From: Deltaproteobacteria bacterium
Lineage (GTDB): Bacteria; Desulfobacterota; JAFDED01
Length of the DNA stretch: 45,522 nt
Direction: 5' to 3'
Assembly (NCBI GenBank): GCA_019310535.1
Contig: JAFDED010000027.1
Span: 1-45,522 of the forward strand
Positions 16,343-25,238 of the stretch are shown here, piece after piece. Made by a program: the position numbers and the translations under genes. Below the pieces are notes generated by a model, which saw only the letters and a list, made by a program, of their open reading frames with translations, was not told the origin of the DNA and did no database searches. The first letter of the stretch is position 1, and each line of letters opens with the position of its first letter.

Positions 16343-17706
16343 CCCTTGAGGAAATAACCGCCGCCGTTGGGCCCCTTCAAGTCACGGGCATGGGGGGAAC
16401 GTTCGCCGCTGTGTGCACGGACACGCGTAAACTGAAGCCGGGCGAGCTTTTCGTAGCATTGAAGGGGGAGCGGTTCGACGGCGCCCGATTTATTCCACAG
16501 GCCCTGGAGATGGGCGCCGGCGGGGTGGTGTGCCGGCACGGGGCCACGGATAATTCGAAATTTACAAAAGCCGGGCGCGCTCTCATCATCGAGGTGGAGG
16601 ATACCCTTCGGGCACTGGGCGACATGGCCCGCTTCGTCCGGAACAAATACATGCCGCGCGTGGCGGCTGTTACGGGTTCCAATGGCAAGACAACGGTCAA
16701 GGAGATCGTTGCGGCCATGTGCCGTGCCCGCGCCCCCACGGCCGCGAGCCGAGCGAGTTTCAATAACGCCGTGGGTCTGCCCCTCTCCCTGCTGGCCATC
16801 TCAGGGGATGAACGATACGTTGTGGTGGAGATGGGGATGAACAGCCCCGGAGAGATCGATTACCTGGCGGGCATCGCCACGCCAGACGTGGGGCTGATCA
16901 CAAACGTGGGACCGTCGCACATAGGCCCGATGGGTTCCCTGGAGGCCATCGCCCGGGCGAAGGCCGAGGTCTGGAGCCATCTGCGTCCGGACGGGACAGC
17001 GGTCATCGCCGGCTCCGATCCCCTGGTGGTGCGGTACGCCGGGGACCTGCGGTGCCGCCGTATCACCTTCGGCACCGAGGAGTGCCACGACGTGCATCCC
17101 CTGGCCCAGGAGGGGGAAATGCTTCGGGCCTCTGTGACGGGCAAGCTCATTTGTTTGCCCATGCCGGGCCCGGGCCCTCACGCGGGCGCCAACCTGCTGG
17201 CGGCCCTGGCCGTTGCCGCGGCCCTGGGCGTCGATCCGGAGACGGCCTCCCGCTATGAGGCGTTCTATACTCCACCGCCTGGGCGGCTCCGGGTGCAGGA
17301 GGCGCCCGGCGGCCTCACCCTCATAGACGACACTTACAACGCCAACCCGGCTTCCATGAGGGTCGCTCTGGAGGTGCTCAAGGGGCTTGAGGGCCGGCGG
17401 AAGCTGGTCGTCCTGGGAGAGATGGCCGAACTGGGCGATCATGCCGTCCACGAGCATAGAGAGATCGGGAAGGCGGCGGCATTTGCTGATTTCCTCTTCT
17501 GTTCGGGGGAACATGCTTCCCAGTATTCTTATGGGGCACGCGAGGGAGGAATGCCTGCAAGCCGCGTGATGACCGGCGGCGATGCCATGGACCTGGCCCA
17601 CCCCCTGCAAGAAGCGGTACGGGAAGGCGACGTGGTGCTGGTGAAAGGCTCCCGCGTGGCGCGGATGGAGCGGCTGGCGACGGTTCTCATGAGAGAGAAT
17701 CAATGA
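16333..17706 (+). CDS. murF: UDP-MurNAc-tripeptide:D-Ala-D-Ala ligase (MurF)
   Basis: MurF attaches D-Ala-D-Ala to complete the UDP-MurNAc pentapeptide. The protein of about 457 residues has CTDTRKLKPGELFVAL, the ATP loop VTGSNGKTTVKE, MGMNSPGEI, NVGPSHI and the MurF-typical DDTYNANPASM. The start is taken as GTG 16333, which follows AGGGA and overlaps the murE stop by ten bases; GTG 16315 in the same frame is an alternative. In most genomes mraY follows; here the next 370 bases contain no gene and then comes a convergent HNH nuclease gene, so the cluster is broken at this point. Confidence 0.95.
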   Translation: MELTLEEITAAVGPLQVTGMGGTFAAVCTDTRKLKPGELFVALKGERFDGARFIPQALEMGAGGVVCRHGATDNSKFTKAGRALIIEVEDTLRALGDMARFVRNKYMPRVAAVTGSNGKTTVKEIVAAMCRARAPTAASRASFNNAVGLPLSLLAISGDERYVVVEMGMNSPGEIDYLAGIATPDVGLITNVGPSHIGPMGSLEAIARAKAEVWSHLRPDGTAVIAGSDPLVVRYAGDLRCRRITFGTEECHDVHPLAQEGEMLRASVTGKLICLPMPGPGPHAGANLLAALAVAAALGVDPETASRYEAFYTPPPGRLRVQEAPGGLTLIDDTYNANPASMRVALEVLKGLEGRRKLVVLGEMAELGDHAVHEHREIGKAAAFADFLFCSGEHASQYSYGAREGGMPASRVMTGGDAMDLAHPLQEAVREGDVVLVKGSRVARMERLATVLMRENQ

Positions 17707-18075
17707 ATTTTTATAAATCCAGATGCAGGACCCAACCCCATAATCCCCTCCCTGGAGATGGGAAAAAATGCCATTTACAGGAGCGGGGATAAACCCGTCC
17801 CTATCATCGAAAATTCATTAGAAATTAGAAAGAGGATGAGCGCTTGCAATGGTTCTCCTGTGCTTCGCGCACACCCAGTCTCCACTATTTTCAGGCAAGG
17901 TACGCCACCCCCAAAAAATTCTTGGTGATTATCTCTGGGACAAGTCAGCCAATCTTTCCTCGCTAATTTTGGGGAAAGTCCTGTTTAGAGGGGATTGCCA
18001 AGGTCCGCAGCTATACCAAACCCAAGTCTTCCCGTACACCACCGGATCAAACGAGCAACCCCCGTTTCAGTCCCT
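17707..18075. other. Intergenic stretch without recognisable gene
   Basis: This region lies between the convergent murF and HNH genes. It contains the short GCGGGGATAAACCC motif (17783-17796, shared with 28 kb and 34 kb) and a small hairpin TGTGC-TTCGC-GCACA near 17860. No ORF here has a ribosome binding site or domain, and no strong terminator was seen. Confidence 0.5.
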
Positions 18076-18408
18076 TTAACTCCCCTCCTCTCCCCTCAGG
18101 TAATCCGCCAGAACGCCGCGGCTATGCTCGTCTTCATGGCAGTAAGCGCAGAGGTTTTCCCAGTTGCTCCCGTCGGGAGGGTTGTTGTGGGGATTGCCGT
18201 CCTTGTGGTGGACGGTCAGCAGGTGGAGATTGGAGCGATCGAACTCGCGGCCGCACTTGGCGCAGATCCAACCGTGTATGGCAAGGGAACGGGTACGGTA
18301 GTCCCCTTCCTTTTTCCGCTGGTTGCGGACCATTTCTTGCAGCACGTCGGTACGGGACGGCTTTGAGGGCTTGCGTCCCCCTCCCTTCATTCCGAAATAT
18401 CTGGGCAT
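18076..18408 (-). CDS. HNH endonuclease-like protein (YajD type)
   Basis: This 110-residue protein has the zinc-coordinated HNH fold: CAKCGREF (two ligands), VHHKDGNPHNNPPDGSNW (catalytic His pair and the N) and LCAYCHEDEH (second ligand pair and last H). Size and order match YajD-like stand-alone HNH proteins, whose biological role is poorly defined; they may nick or cut DNA. It starts 46 bases after the aminotransferase stop on the same strand, so the two may share a transcript. I see no toxin-antitoxin or phage context. Confidence 0.85.
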   Translation of the reverse strand: MPRYFGMKGGGRKPSKPSRTDVLQEMVRNQRKKEGDYRTRSLAIHGWICAKCGREFDRSNLHLLTVHHKDGNPHNNPPDGSNWENLCAYCHEDEHSRGVLADYLRGEEGS

Positions 18409-18453
18409 TTTTCAGACCTCCGAAAGGTCTCGATCCGTGTAAACAGGGTCTCC

Positions 18454-19791
18454 TTATTTCGCCGCCATGGCGCTGGCGGCATCCTCGGTCGCCGAGATGA
18501 TAGCGTCGATGTCCCGGTCGGTGTGGGCCATGGAGACCGCGCCGCCCCCATGTTGTGTGTACACTCCGCGGTTCATCATGTGGAGTTTGAATTCCTGTTC
18601 TATCCGGGGCACGTCGCATTTCTCCAGGACATCTCTGGGTGAACGGATGGAAGCATCCTCTTCATGGGGGATGATCATCCCAAAGAGCGAGCCCACGCCA
18701 GTGGCGCGCGCGGGGATGCCCGCTTTGCGGAAAGCGCTCTCCATCCCTTCTCTCAGCCGTTTGCCCTTTCGCTCAAGTTCGGGGTATATCGTCCCAGCGT
18801 TCTCTGCCAGGTAAGACACGACGGCATGTCCCAACTCCATGCTCACGATGTCGCAGGAGAACGTGCCGCCGCCCACCAGGGCTTTCCGTCCTTTGAAGTC
18901 TCCACCGACCATGTTGCCCGCATCCATCACGTCGGTCCGGCCCGCCACGCACCCCAGCGCCGCACCTCCTCCCGCTACCTTTCCCAGGGTGGCAAGGTCG
19001 GGGACAACGTCCCAGAGCCCCTGCGCACCGCTCAGATCAAGCCGATAGCCGGTGATAATCTCGTCGAAAATCAACAGCGCCCCCACGCGGCGCGTTTCCT
19101 CCCTGAGAAAACGGAGATAGTCCGGACGGGCAGGCCAGAAGCCTGTACTGCCGGCCGCCGGCTCAAGGATGACGGCGGCCAGGTCGTGGGCGTAACGGTC
19201 GATTATTGCCCTGGTGGCCTCCTCGTCGTTGAAGGGGAGGACATCCGTATAGCGGTGGAACTCAGGAGGAATTCCCCCCGATTGGGGAGCATCCAGCGGC
19301 GGCTTGATGGAGAAGGTCAACTCAGTGTTTGCCCCGTGCCAGCCCCCTGCCGTCTTGAGGATGACGTTTCTGCCGGTGAAGGCCCGTGCCAGCCGTACGG
19401 CATACATGGTTGCCTCGGTCCCCGTGACGCCGAACCGCACGCGCTCTGCGCAAGGGACCGTGCGCTGTATGAGCCGGCCGAACTCAAGCTGTGAGGGACT
19501 CGGCACTCCCCAGTGCAGACCCATCTCCGTGATCCTGGAGAGCCGCTGCCTGAGCAGAGGCGGATTGTGACCCAGGATCAAGGCATAGTGCCCCATCCAG
19601 AGGTCAATGTATTCGTTGCCGTCCAGGTCCCACATCCGACCGCCGTCCACCCGCTCCATGACAGCGGGATAGGGCGGATAGTATCGATAATTATGGCACA
19701 CTCCTCCGGGAAACACGCCCTGGGCTTCCCTGAACCACCGCTCCGATCGGGGTGTACGCCGACGATATTCCTCCACGGGATTTACTTTCAT
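18454..19791 (-). CDS. Class III PLP-dependent aminotransferase, glutamate-1-semialdehyde aminomutase-like
   Basis: This 445-residue fold-type I PLP enzyme resembles glutamate-1-semialdehyde 2,1-aminomutase: FPGGVCHNYRYYPP, DLDGNEYIDLWMGH (55-68), GTEATMYAVRLAR (124-136), FDEIITGYR (242-250, Asp243 to the pyridine nitrogen) and PDLATLGKVAGGG, where Lys271 should form the Schiff base. It is probably not HemL itself, since its context is catabolic-looking: the DapB-like dehydrogenase gene is upstream on the same strand and an amino acid ABC transporter lies beyond. An aminotransferase or aminomutase acting on an amino acid is the likely role. ATG 19791 follows GGAGGATGGGGG; the frame extends to 19839 without a better site. 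Confidence 0.85.
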   Translation of the reverse strand: MKVNPVEEYRRRTPRSERWFREAQGVFPGGVCHNYRYYPPYPAVMERVDGGRMWDLDGNEYIDLWMGHYALILGHNPPLLRQRLSRITEMGLHWGVPSPSQLEFGRLIQRTVPCAERVRFGVTGTEATMYAVRLARAFTGRNVILKTAGGWHGANTELTFSIKPPLDAPQSGGIPPEFHRYTDVLPFNDEEATRAIIDRYAHDLAAVILEPAAGSTGFWPARPDYLRFLREETRRVGALLIFDEIITGYRLDLSGAQGLWDVVPDLATLGKVAGGGAALGCVAGRTDVMDAGNMVGGDFKGRKALVGGGTFSCDIVSMELGHAVVSYLAENAGTIYPELERKGKRLREGMESAFRKAGIPARATGVGSLFGMIIPHEEDASIRSPRDVLEKCDVPRIEQEFKLHMMNRGVYTQHGGGAVSMAHTDRDIDAIISATEDAASAMAAK

Positions 19792-19999
19792 GCCCCCATC
19801 CTCCGCATCCGTTGAAATATTAAACAATGGAATTCCCACTGATAACTACACAGCCGATTCCTTACTAATACCGGATCGCGTTTTAATCAGCAACCTAAAG
19901 CACAGCAGTAAATACTTCCGGCATTCTGAATCATTATTATTATTCACCCCTCACCTCAAGCACGCGGAGGGGAAGCAGTCACGGCATTCGCCGAGACGA

Positions 20000-21010
20000 C
20001 TACGAAGCGGTCACCTCGGCCAGGCATGTAAGCGTTGGAATGTCCGTCATGATCACCAGGCCGGGGTGGGCCCTGGAGACCACCGGAATGGCGTTGACCA
20101 CCAGGGACGTTGTGGCCACATCGCCGTGCAGCCCGCCCCGGATGGTGGATTCGATGTCCGGCTCGCCCACGATGATAACCGTGTCCCGCGGGTCCGGCTC
20201 ACCGAGGGACATGCGCATCTCCATGTAGATTCGCTCGCGGCCGCCCACAAGACCCCTCCCTACCTGGCGGGTGCCGGCGGCATGGCCTCTGGGGACAGTG
20301 ATCTGGGGGCTGGAGACCTGTCGGGTGGCCTCGATGGGCTCTATAATCTCCTCCACCCGGTCCAGCTTCCACCCCAGCCCGCAAGCCACCATCTGGATTG
20401 AGTCCACCAGGCCTACGTGCTTGATTTTCCCCGCATCGCGGAGACGGGCATACTCTTCAAGGTTATAACCCGCTCCGATCTTTTTCTGGAATGGCAGCCG
20501 CCGATGCGATGCATCCTGAATCCGATATACCTCAACCCGGTCGATCCGGCGGCAGGGTGAGGAGAGAACCAGGGGCAGGTAATCCATGATATACCCGGGG
20601 TTCACCCCTACTCCCAGCACCTGGACGCCTCGCTGCCGGGCTTTCTCGTCTATCCGGCGGGCCAGATCGGGCCGGGCCAGCCAGGGGAAAACCAGCTCCT
20701 CACACGTGGAGACCACGGGCAGACCAGCATCTATCACCTGTTCCAGCAATGGCATCATGCCCTCCAGGGATGAAACTGTGCAGATGACCGCGACATCAGA
20801 CTTCACCCCCAATGCCTCCTTCGCGGAAGTTGTCACTCGAACGCCTACCTGTCCAGGAATCCCAGCCACTTCTGCCACATCACGCCCCGCCTTGTCGGGG
20901 TCAACGTCCACCGCCGCTACCAGCTTGAGTAAACCTCGCCCTTTCATGTCCCGAATTACACCGGCCCCGATGGGCCCCAGACCGAAATGCGTCACGCGAA
21001 TCTCCTGCAT
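20000..21010 (-). CDS. DapB-like NAD(P)-dependent dehydrogenase (2,4-diaminopentanoate dehydrogenase-like)
   Basis: This 336-residue protein has an N-terminal Rossmann domain (VTHFGLGPIGAGVIRDM, residues about 6-22) and the fold of the dihydrodipicolinate reductase family. It also has VGVNPGYIMDYLPLVLS and a long C-terminal half typical of the branch containing clostridial 2,4-diaminopentanoate dehydrogenase (ornithine fermentation), rather than true DapB of about 270 residues. It may oxidise or deaminate an amino acid derivative. The start ATG 21010 follows GGGAGA by seven bases. A good minus-strand promoter lies 80 bases upstream. The aminotransferase gene follows after about 210 bases. The substrate assignment is tentative. 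Confidence 0.78.
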   Translation of the reverse strand: MQEIRVTHFGLGPIGAGVIRDMKGRGLLKLVAAVDVDPDKAGRDVAEVAGIPGQVGVRVTTSAKEALGVKSDVAVICTVSSLEGMMPLLEQVIDAGLPVVSTCEELVFPWLARPDLARRIDEKARQRGVQVLGVGVNPGYIMDYLPLVLSSPCRRIDRVEVYRIQDASHRRLPFQKKIGAGYNLEEYARLRDAGKIKHVGLVDSIQMVACGLGWKLDRVEEIIEPIEATRQVSSPQITVPRGHAAGTRQVGRGLVGGRERIYMEMRMSLGEPDPRDTVIIVGEPDIESTIRGGLHGDVATTSLVVNAIPVVSRAHPGLVIMTDIPTLTCLAEVTAS

Positions 21011-21086
21011 CGAACAATCTCCCATCCTCAAATCATCTCAGCGCCGCCATTTCGAAAAGCACCTGCATTTGCACAAAACTTTTTAC

Positions 21087-21115
21087 AGTATATACATCAC
21101 AGAAGGAAAAATCAA
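21087..21115 (-). promoter_or_regulatory. Putative promoter of the DapB-like/aminotransferase genes
   Basis: On the minus strand, TTGATT (21115-21110), a 17-base spacer and TATACT (21092-21087) form a good sigma70-type promoter about 77 bases before the ATG at 21010. Confidence 0.5.
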
Positions 21116-21287
21116 ACACTCCGATGCCGCCATTTGATGGATGTGAAACGCGCCTTCGCGGAGCGGATTCCCCTCCGGGCCATGCTACCGACCCTGTGTG
21201 CTTTTTGATCCTTGAGAGGTTGTTCCAGGATTATGAAACATAAGCCAAAAGTATTGAATACTCAAGCACCTGGCATATAATTTTTTC

Positions 21288-21316
21288 TTGACAAATGATG
21301 GCTTCGCATATATAAA
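21288..21316 (+). promoter_or_regulatory. Strong sigma70-type promoter of the amino acid ABC operon
   Basis: Perfect TTGACA (21288-21293), 17-base spacer and TATAAA (21311-21316). It lies about 190 bases upstream of the binding-protein start, so the mRNA would have a long leader. Within the leader, AAAGGAGG at about 21379-21386 is a strong Shine-Dalgarno-like sequence but has no gene attached. Confidence 0.65.
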
Positions 21317-21508
21317 GGGCTTGTTTTGGTTTGCAGAGGGATGACTATCAATTCTTACAATTTTCAGCATTTATCATCAAAGGAGGTTTTTCAACCGAGA
21401 TAATTTTTGGGGAAAGGGCATGATTACAAGATTACTGGCTTCCATTACGGGCTTTGCAGAGGATTATACAAGATTATACAACCTGAATGGTAGGGGGAGG
21501 GTAATGTC

Positions 21509-22384
21509 ATGAAAAAATTTGTTATTTCAATTGCATGCATGATGGTGGCAGGGTTGATGATTGCCGGTGCAGCCAGCGCCGAGGACGCACTGGATAAAAT
21601 CGCCAAAAGGGGCAAATTCATAGTCGGCGCGCGGGAGGGCTCGATACCATTCGGCTATTATGACAAGGATGGCAAATGGGTGGGCTTCTCGCTGGATATA
21701 GCAAGGGAAATTCATAAGGCAGTGGAGAAAAAGATAGGAAAATCCGTAAAGCTCACATTCAAGCCCGTCAACCCGAAAACGCGCATTCCCCTGGTCGCCA
21801 ACAGAACCGTTGATATGGTATGTGGCTCCTCCACGCATACGGTACGCCGTGATGATATTGTAGACTTCTCAATAACCTTCTTCCTCACGGGAACCCGTCT
21901 TCTTGTCCCCAAAGGAAGCCCCGTCAAAGACTTCGAAGACCTGGCGAACCGGAGAGTTGGAGCCGCGAGAGGCTCCACAAACGAAGCCGCTCTCAGGGAT
22001 GCCAACCAAGATAAGACAATTTCTCCGCCGGCGAAGATCATGGTGTTTGACGAGCATTCTAAGGGTTTTCTTGCCCTTCGTCAGGGAAAGATCGACGCCT
22101 ATTGTACTGATGGAAGCCTGCTGGCAGGTATAAAGCAGAAGGCACCTGATCCGGACAAATGGGCGTTGGTCGGACGTCTGCTGACCTATGACCCGTATGC
22201 GTACATCCTGCCTGAGAATGAATCCAACTTAAGGGATCTGGTGAATTTTACCCTGATCGACATGATCAAGAGCGGAAAGTTTTTTGAGTTGTACGATAAA
22301 TGGATGGGCCCGAAAGGAGTGGTTCCCATCCCCATGACAGAGGAATACAAGACACTTCTCAAATTGCAGGCCTGGCCGCACTGA
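21509..22384 (+). CDS. Periplasmic amino acid-binding protein of an ABC transporter
   Basis: This 291-residue solute-binding protein of the polar amino acid (glutamate/aspartate GltI-like, PAAT) family captures the substrate in the periplasm. The signal peptide MKKFVISIACMMVAGLMIAG ends in ASA-ED (cleavage after about residue 24). Mature motifs include IVGAREGSIPFGYYDKDGKW, GFSLDIAREIHKAV, DMVCGSSTHT (arginine/acid-binding region), GAARGSTNEAAL and DAYCTDGSLLAG. The mature N-terminus (EDALDKIAKRGK) and spacing fit GltI-type proteins, so glutamate/aspartate or glutamine is likely, but ligand choice is inference. GGGGGAGG precedes the ATG. It heads an operon with two permeases and an ATPase, separated from them by a strong hairpin. 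Confidence 0.9.
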   Translation: MKKFVISIACMMVAGLMIAGAASAEDALDKIAKRGKFIVGAREGSIPFGYYDKDGKWVGFSLDIAREIHKAVEKKIGKSVKLTFKPVNPKTRIPLVANRTVDMVCGSSTHTVRRDDIVDFSITFFLTGTRLLVPKGSPVKDFEDLANRRVGAARGSTNEAALRDANQDKTISPPAKIMVFDEHSKGFLALRQGKIDAYCTDGSLLAGIKQKAPDPDKWALVGRLLTYDPYAYILPENESNLRDLVNFTLIDMIKSGKFFELYDKWMGPKGVVPIPMTEEYKTLLKLQAWPH

Positions 22385-22475
22385 ACAATTTAGGAGCGGG
22401 GTAAACTTCTTTATCGTCAAAAGAGTTCGAGGCTGGTTCTTTAAATATGAGGAGATCCATAGTAAAGGGAGTATA

Positions 22476-22514
22476 GAGAGAGCGAAGGTACCCGTTTTCA
22501 ACCTTCGCTCTCTT
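22476..22514 (+). other. Intercistronic stem-loop between binding protein and permease
   Basis: A perfect 13-bp stem (22477-22489 with 22501-22513, extendable by a G-U pair) closes an 11-base loop. It is followed by TATATGC rather than a T tract, so it is more likely an mRNA-stabilising or partial-termination structure than a full terminator. Such hairpins are known to give high binding protein to permease ratios in ABC operons. Confidence 0.75.
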
Positions 22515-22557
22515 ATATGCATCTCAATCTAGTCAAAGAGTTTGTGCAGAAGCGGCC

Positions 22558-23280
22558 ATGTTCAGTTATGATTTCGATTGGAGCGTTCTCTGGAGGCATC
22601 CCTACGGCGAGTGGATGCTGAAAGGTATATTCACCACCCTTCATCTCTCGCTTCTGGCCTGGATGATCGCGTTGATGCTGGGGTTGATAGTAGGGGTCTT
22701 CCGAGTTCTTCCCAACAAGCCCACCAGGTTCATTGGAACGGCCTATGTGGAATTGATCCGCAACACTCCTTACCTGGTGCAGCTTTTTTTCTGGTATTTC
22801 GCCGTCCCTTTACTGCTTCCCCAGAGTGCACAAAAGTGGCTCTATGACAGTGTACCCAACCTCCCATACTGGACGGGAGTGATCTGTCTCGGAGTGTATA
22901 CCGCATCCCGTGTGGGAGAACAGTTGAGAGCGGGGATGATGTCCATATCCAGGGATCAGTACCAGGCGGCTTATTCAACGGGATTGACTACCTACCAGAC
23001 ATACAGATATGTCATCATACCCTATGCCATTCGGATCATCATCCCTCCCTTTACCACCGAGTTTTTGACCTGTTTCAAAAATTCGGCCCTCACCATGACT
23101 ATCGGGGTTACGGAGACCACCGGTGCGGCCTACCTTATCGATTCTTACACGTGGCACGGCCTGGAGACGACCACTGCGGCATCCGTTGTTTACATCGTGA
23201 TTTCCATGACCGTTGTTTTATTTATGGCGCTGGTTGAAAAAAGAATTTATATGCCCGGCATGATAACCAGAAGGAGGTAG
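22558..23280 (+). CDS. Polar amino acid ABC transporter permease (GltJ-like)
   Basis: This 240-residue membrane protein of the His/Glu/Gln/Arg permease family forms half of the transmembrane channel. It has about five membrane segments and the family's VELIRNTPYLVQLFFWYFAVP and the EAA-like loop SRDQYQAAYSTGLTTYQTYRYVIIPYAIRIIIPP (split over about 138-172), which docks onto the ATPase. It follows the binding-protein gene by 173 bases, with a hairpin between, and precedes the second permease by eight bases. The Shine-Dalgarno is weak, so its expression may be lower than that of the binding protein. Confidence 0.9.
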   Translation: MFSYDFDWSVLWRHPYGEWMLKGIFTTLHLSLLAWMIALMLGLIVGVFRVLPNKPTRFIGTAYVELIRNTPYLVQLFFWYFAVPLLLPQSAQKWLYDSVPNLPYWTGVICLGVYTASRVGEQLRAGMMSISRDQYQAAYSTGLTTYQTYRYVIIPYAIRIIIPPFTTEFLTCFKNSALTMTIGVTETTGAAYLIDSYTWHGLETTTAASVVYIVISMTVVLFMALVEKRIYMPGMITRRR

Positions 23281-23288
23281 CCTCGTTC

Positions 23289-23939
23289 ATGGATTGGGCC
23301 GTAATCCCCCGTAATATCAACTTCCTGCTGGGCGGTCTTGTGCTCACCTTCGAACTGGCCGCCATTTCGCTGGCAGGAGGGTTTTTGCTCGGTATCATAT
23401 TGGGAATGGCTCGCCTCTCCTCCAGGAAGTGGATATATTACCCCGCCACGATTTACATCAATTTATTTCGGAGCCTCCCTCTCATTCTGGTGATCTTCTG
23501 GTTTTACTTTATGGTGCCATTTATCATCGGGAGGCCTTTGGGGGATTTTTTATCGGCAATCATTGCATTCATTGCCTTTGAGGCGTCATATTTTGCTGAA
23601 ATCGTCAGGGGAGGCATTCAGTCCATTCCGCACGGACAGGTGATGGCAGGATATTCCACGGGCCTGAATTATTATGAAACCATGCGCTTCATCGTGCTTC
23701 CTCAAGCGCTCAGGAACATGGTCCCTCCCATAGTGACCCAGTGTGTTATCATCTTCCAGGATACCTCGCTGGCCTATGTCATCGGGCTGAAAGAATTTCT
23801 GAGGCGCACCAGCCTGGTGGATGCGCGGGAGCTTCGGTCCGTAGAACTGTATCTCTTTGCAGGTTTAGTCTATATTGTATTCTGCTCCATAGGCACCATG
23901 GCGAGCCGGCGCCTGGAAAAACGGCAGACAGAAGGGTAA
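23289..23939 (+). CDS. Polar amino acid ABC transporter permease (GltK-like)
   Basis: This 216-residue second channel subunit has the same family traits: about five membrane segments, INLFRSLPLILVIFWFYF and the EAA-like loop GQVMAGYSTGLNYYETMRFIVLPQALRNMVPP (split over about 116-148), then SLAYVIGLKEFL. AGGAGGT precedes the ATG by ten bases. It lies between the first permease and the ATPase, six bases before the latter's TTG, so the three are tightly coupled. A heterodimeric permease pair is typical of glutamate/aspartate-type systems. Confidence 0.9.
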   Translation: MDWAVIPRNINFLLGGLVLTFELAAISLAGGFLLGIILGMARLSSRKWIYYPATIYINLFRSLPLILVIFWFYFMVPFIIGRPLGDFLSAIIAFIAFEASYFAEIVRGGIQSIPHGQVMAGYSTGLNYYETMRFIVLPQALRNMVPPIVTQCVIIFQDTSLAYVIGLKEFLRRTSLVDARELRSVELYLFAGLVYIVFCSIGTMASRRLEKRQTEG

Positions 23940-23945
23940 TGCGAT

Positions 23946-24671
23946 TTGATTGAGATAAGGAACGTCAGCAAGTGGTACGGCGACTTTCAGGTTCTGGAAG
24001 ACATCGATGAGGAAGTCAACCAGGGCCAGACAGTGGTGATCTGCGGGCCAAGCGGGTCGGGTAAAAGCACGCTTCTCCGGTGTATCAACGGCCTGGAGCC
24101 GTTTCAAAACGGCGAAATCATCGTTGACGGCCATTCTTTGACCGATCCGAAGACCAATATATACGAACTGCGGGCTGAGATAGGCATGGTATTCCAGAGG
24201 TTTGAGCTTTACCCCCACATGACGGCCCTCCAGAACATCACTCTTGCCCCCATGAAGGTCAGGAAGAAGTCCAAAAAAGAGGCGGAAGAGCGTGCCATGA
24301 GCCTTTTAAAAAGGGTGGGCATTCCTGAAAAAGCCAATGAATACCCGGGAAATCTCTCCGGCGGGCAGCAGCAACGTGTGGCCATCGCCAGGGCGCTGGT
24401 CATGGAACCCAAGGTCATGCTTTTTGACGAGCCCACCTCGGCGCTGGACCCTGAGATGATCAAGGAAGTTCTCGATGTCATGATGAATTTATCCAGAGAA
24501 GGGATGACGATGATCGTCGTTACTCACGAGATGGGCTTTGCCCGCGAGGTCGCCGACGAGATCATCTTCATGGACGAGGGAAGAATCATCGAGCGCGGCA
24601 CAGACGTCAGCTTTTTTGAGAACCCGAAGGAACAGAGGACAAAGGATTTCCTGGATAAAATCCTGCTTTGA
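23946..24671 (+). CDS. Polar amino acid ABC transporter ATP-binding protein (GltL/GlnQ-like)
   Basis: This 241-residue ATPase powers the importer from the cytoplasmic face. It has Walker [10 protein letters not shown] (about 35-43), Q-loop [13 protein letters not shown], signature LSGGQQQR, Walker [15 protein letters not shown] and switch VTHEMGFA. Length and motifs match GlnQ/GltL. It starts at a TTG; GAAGGG lies upstream within the last codons of the permease gene. It is the last gene of the operon. About 100 bases later comes a paired-hairpin repeat, and no terminator was found before it. Confidence 0.94.
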   Translation: MIEIRNVSKWYGDFQVLEDIDEEVNQGQTVVICGPSGSGKSTLLRCINGLEPFQNGEIIVDGHSLTDPKTNIYELRAEIGMVFQRFELYPHMTALQNITLAPMKVRKKSKKEAEERAMSLLKRVGIPEKANEYPGNLSGGQQQRVAIARALVMEPKVMLFDEPTSALDPEMIKEVLDVMMNLSREGMTMIVVTHEMGFAREVADEIIFMDEGRIIERGTDVSFFENPKEQRTKDFLDKILL

Positions 24672-24770
24672 CGCGCTTAAAGCGGATATCCACTTTTGGA
24701 AAAATTACTGGTCATCAGCCCTGCACTGATAGAAAAATAATTTGCAACGCAAATGGCTGGCTGCATATTA

Positions 24771-25172
24771 CAGGACATTCACCGATAATTCACACAGATT
24801 TATCAAAATGCTTTGAATGTTAATCCCTTGCATTCATCAGTACGCGAAAAAGAAATCTTTGAGAGAGTTTTCAAAAAGGGAAGGCGGCCCGGACGACCTG
24901 TCGTCCGGGTCGCGAAGCGACAAGAGGCTGTCCACGCAAAGTCCTTGTTCTGCCGGCATACAGGTGAACATGAAAGGAATATCCAGGCAATCTTGATGAC
25001 AGATGCAGCAACAGCACCCGGCGGTTTGCCATGACCTCTTGCTGCTGCGCAGCCCGGACAATAAATTGTCCGGGCCACCCATGGGCTCCGTTACTTCACC
25101 CCGGAGCGGGAGGTGATCAACCAGAGCCACAATTACCACTTTTCCCTTTGAAAATTTTGGGGGTAACTCCTG
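24771..25172 (+). repeat. Paired-hairpin repeat element, copy B (long form)
   Basis: The core at 24886-25076 has inverted 42-base ends (24886-24927 and 25035-25076) that match at 32 of 42 positions by hand count; nine of the ten differences are transitions. Each end folds into its own hairpin: 9 bp at 24888-24909 and 11 bp at 25052-25075. The spacer is 107 bases. Homology to copy C extends on both sides, from CAGGA near 24771 to the GGGGGTAA near 25165, making a unit of about 400 bases. Small reading frames across it (for example one beginning MARTIYCPGC on the minus strand) are produced by the repeat and are not counted as genes. Confidence 0.88.
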
Positions 25173-25186
25173 GTTGCACATTACCG

Positions 25187-25215
25187 TAGACAAATGGCGC
25201 CAAATGCAGTAAAAT
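25187..25215 (+). promoter_or_regulatory. Putative promoter of the kor operon
   Basis: TAGACA (25187-25192), 17-base spacer and TAAAAT (25210-25215) match sigma70 promoters at 5/6 and 5/6 positions. The inferred transcript would pass through the hairpin at 25239 before reaching korD. Confidence 0.4.
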
Positions 25216-25238
25216 AAATAAAGAATCCTAACAAAGGA

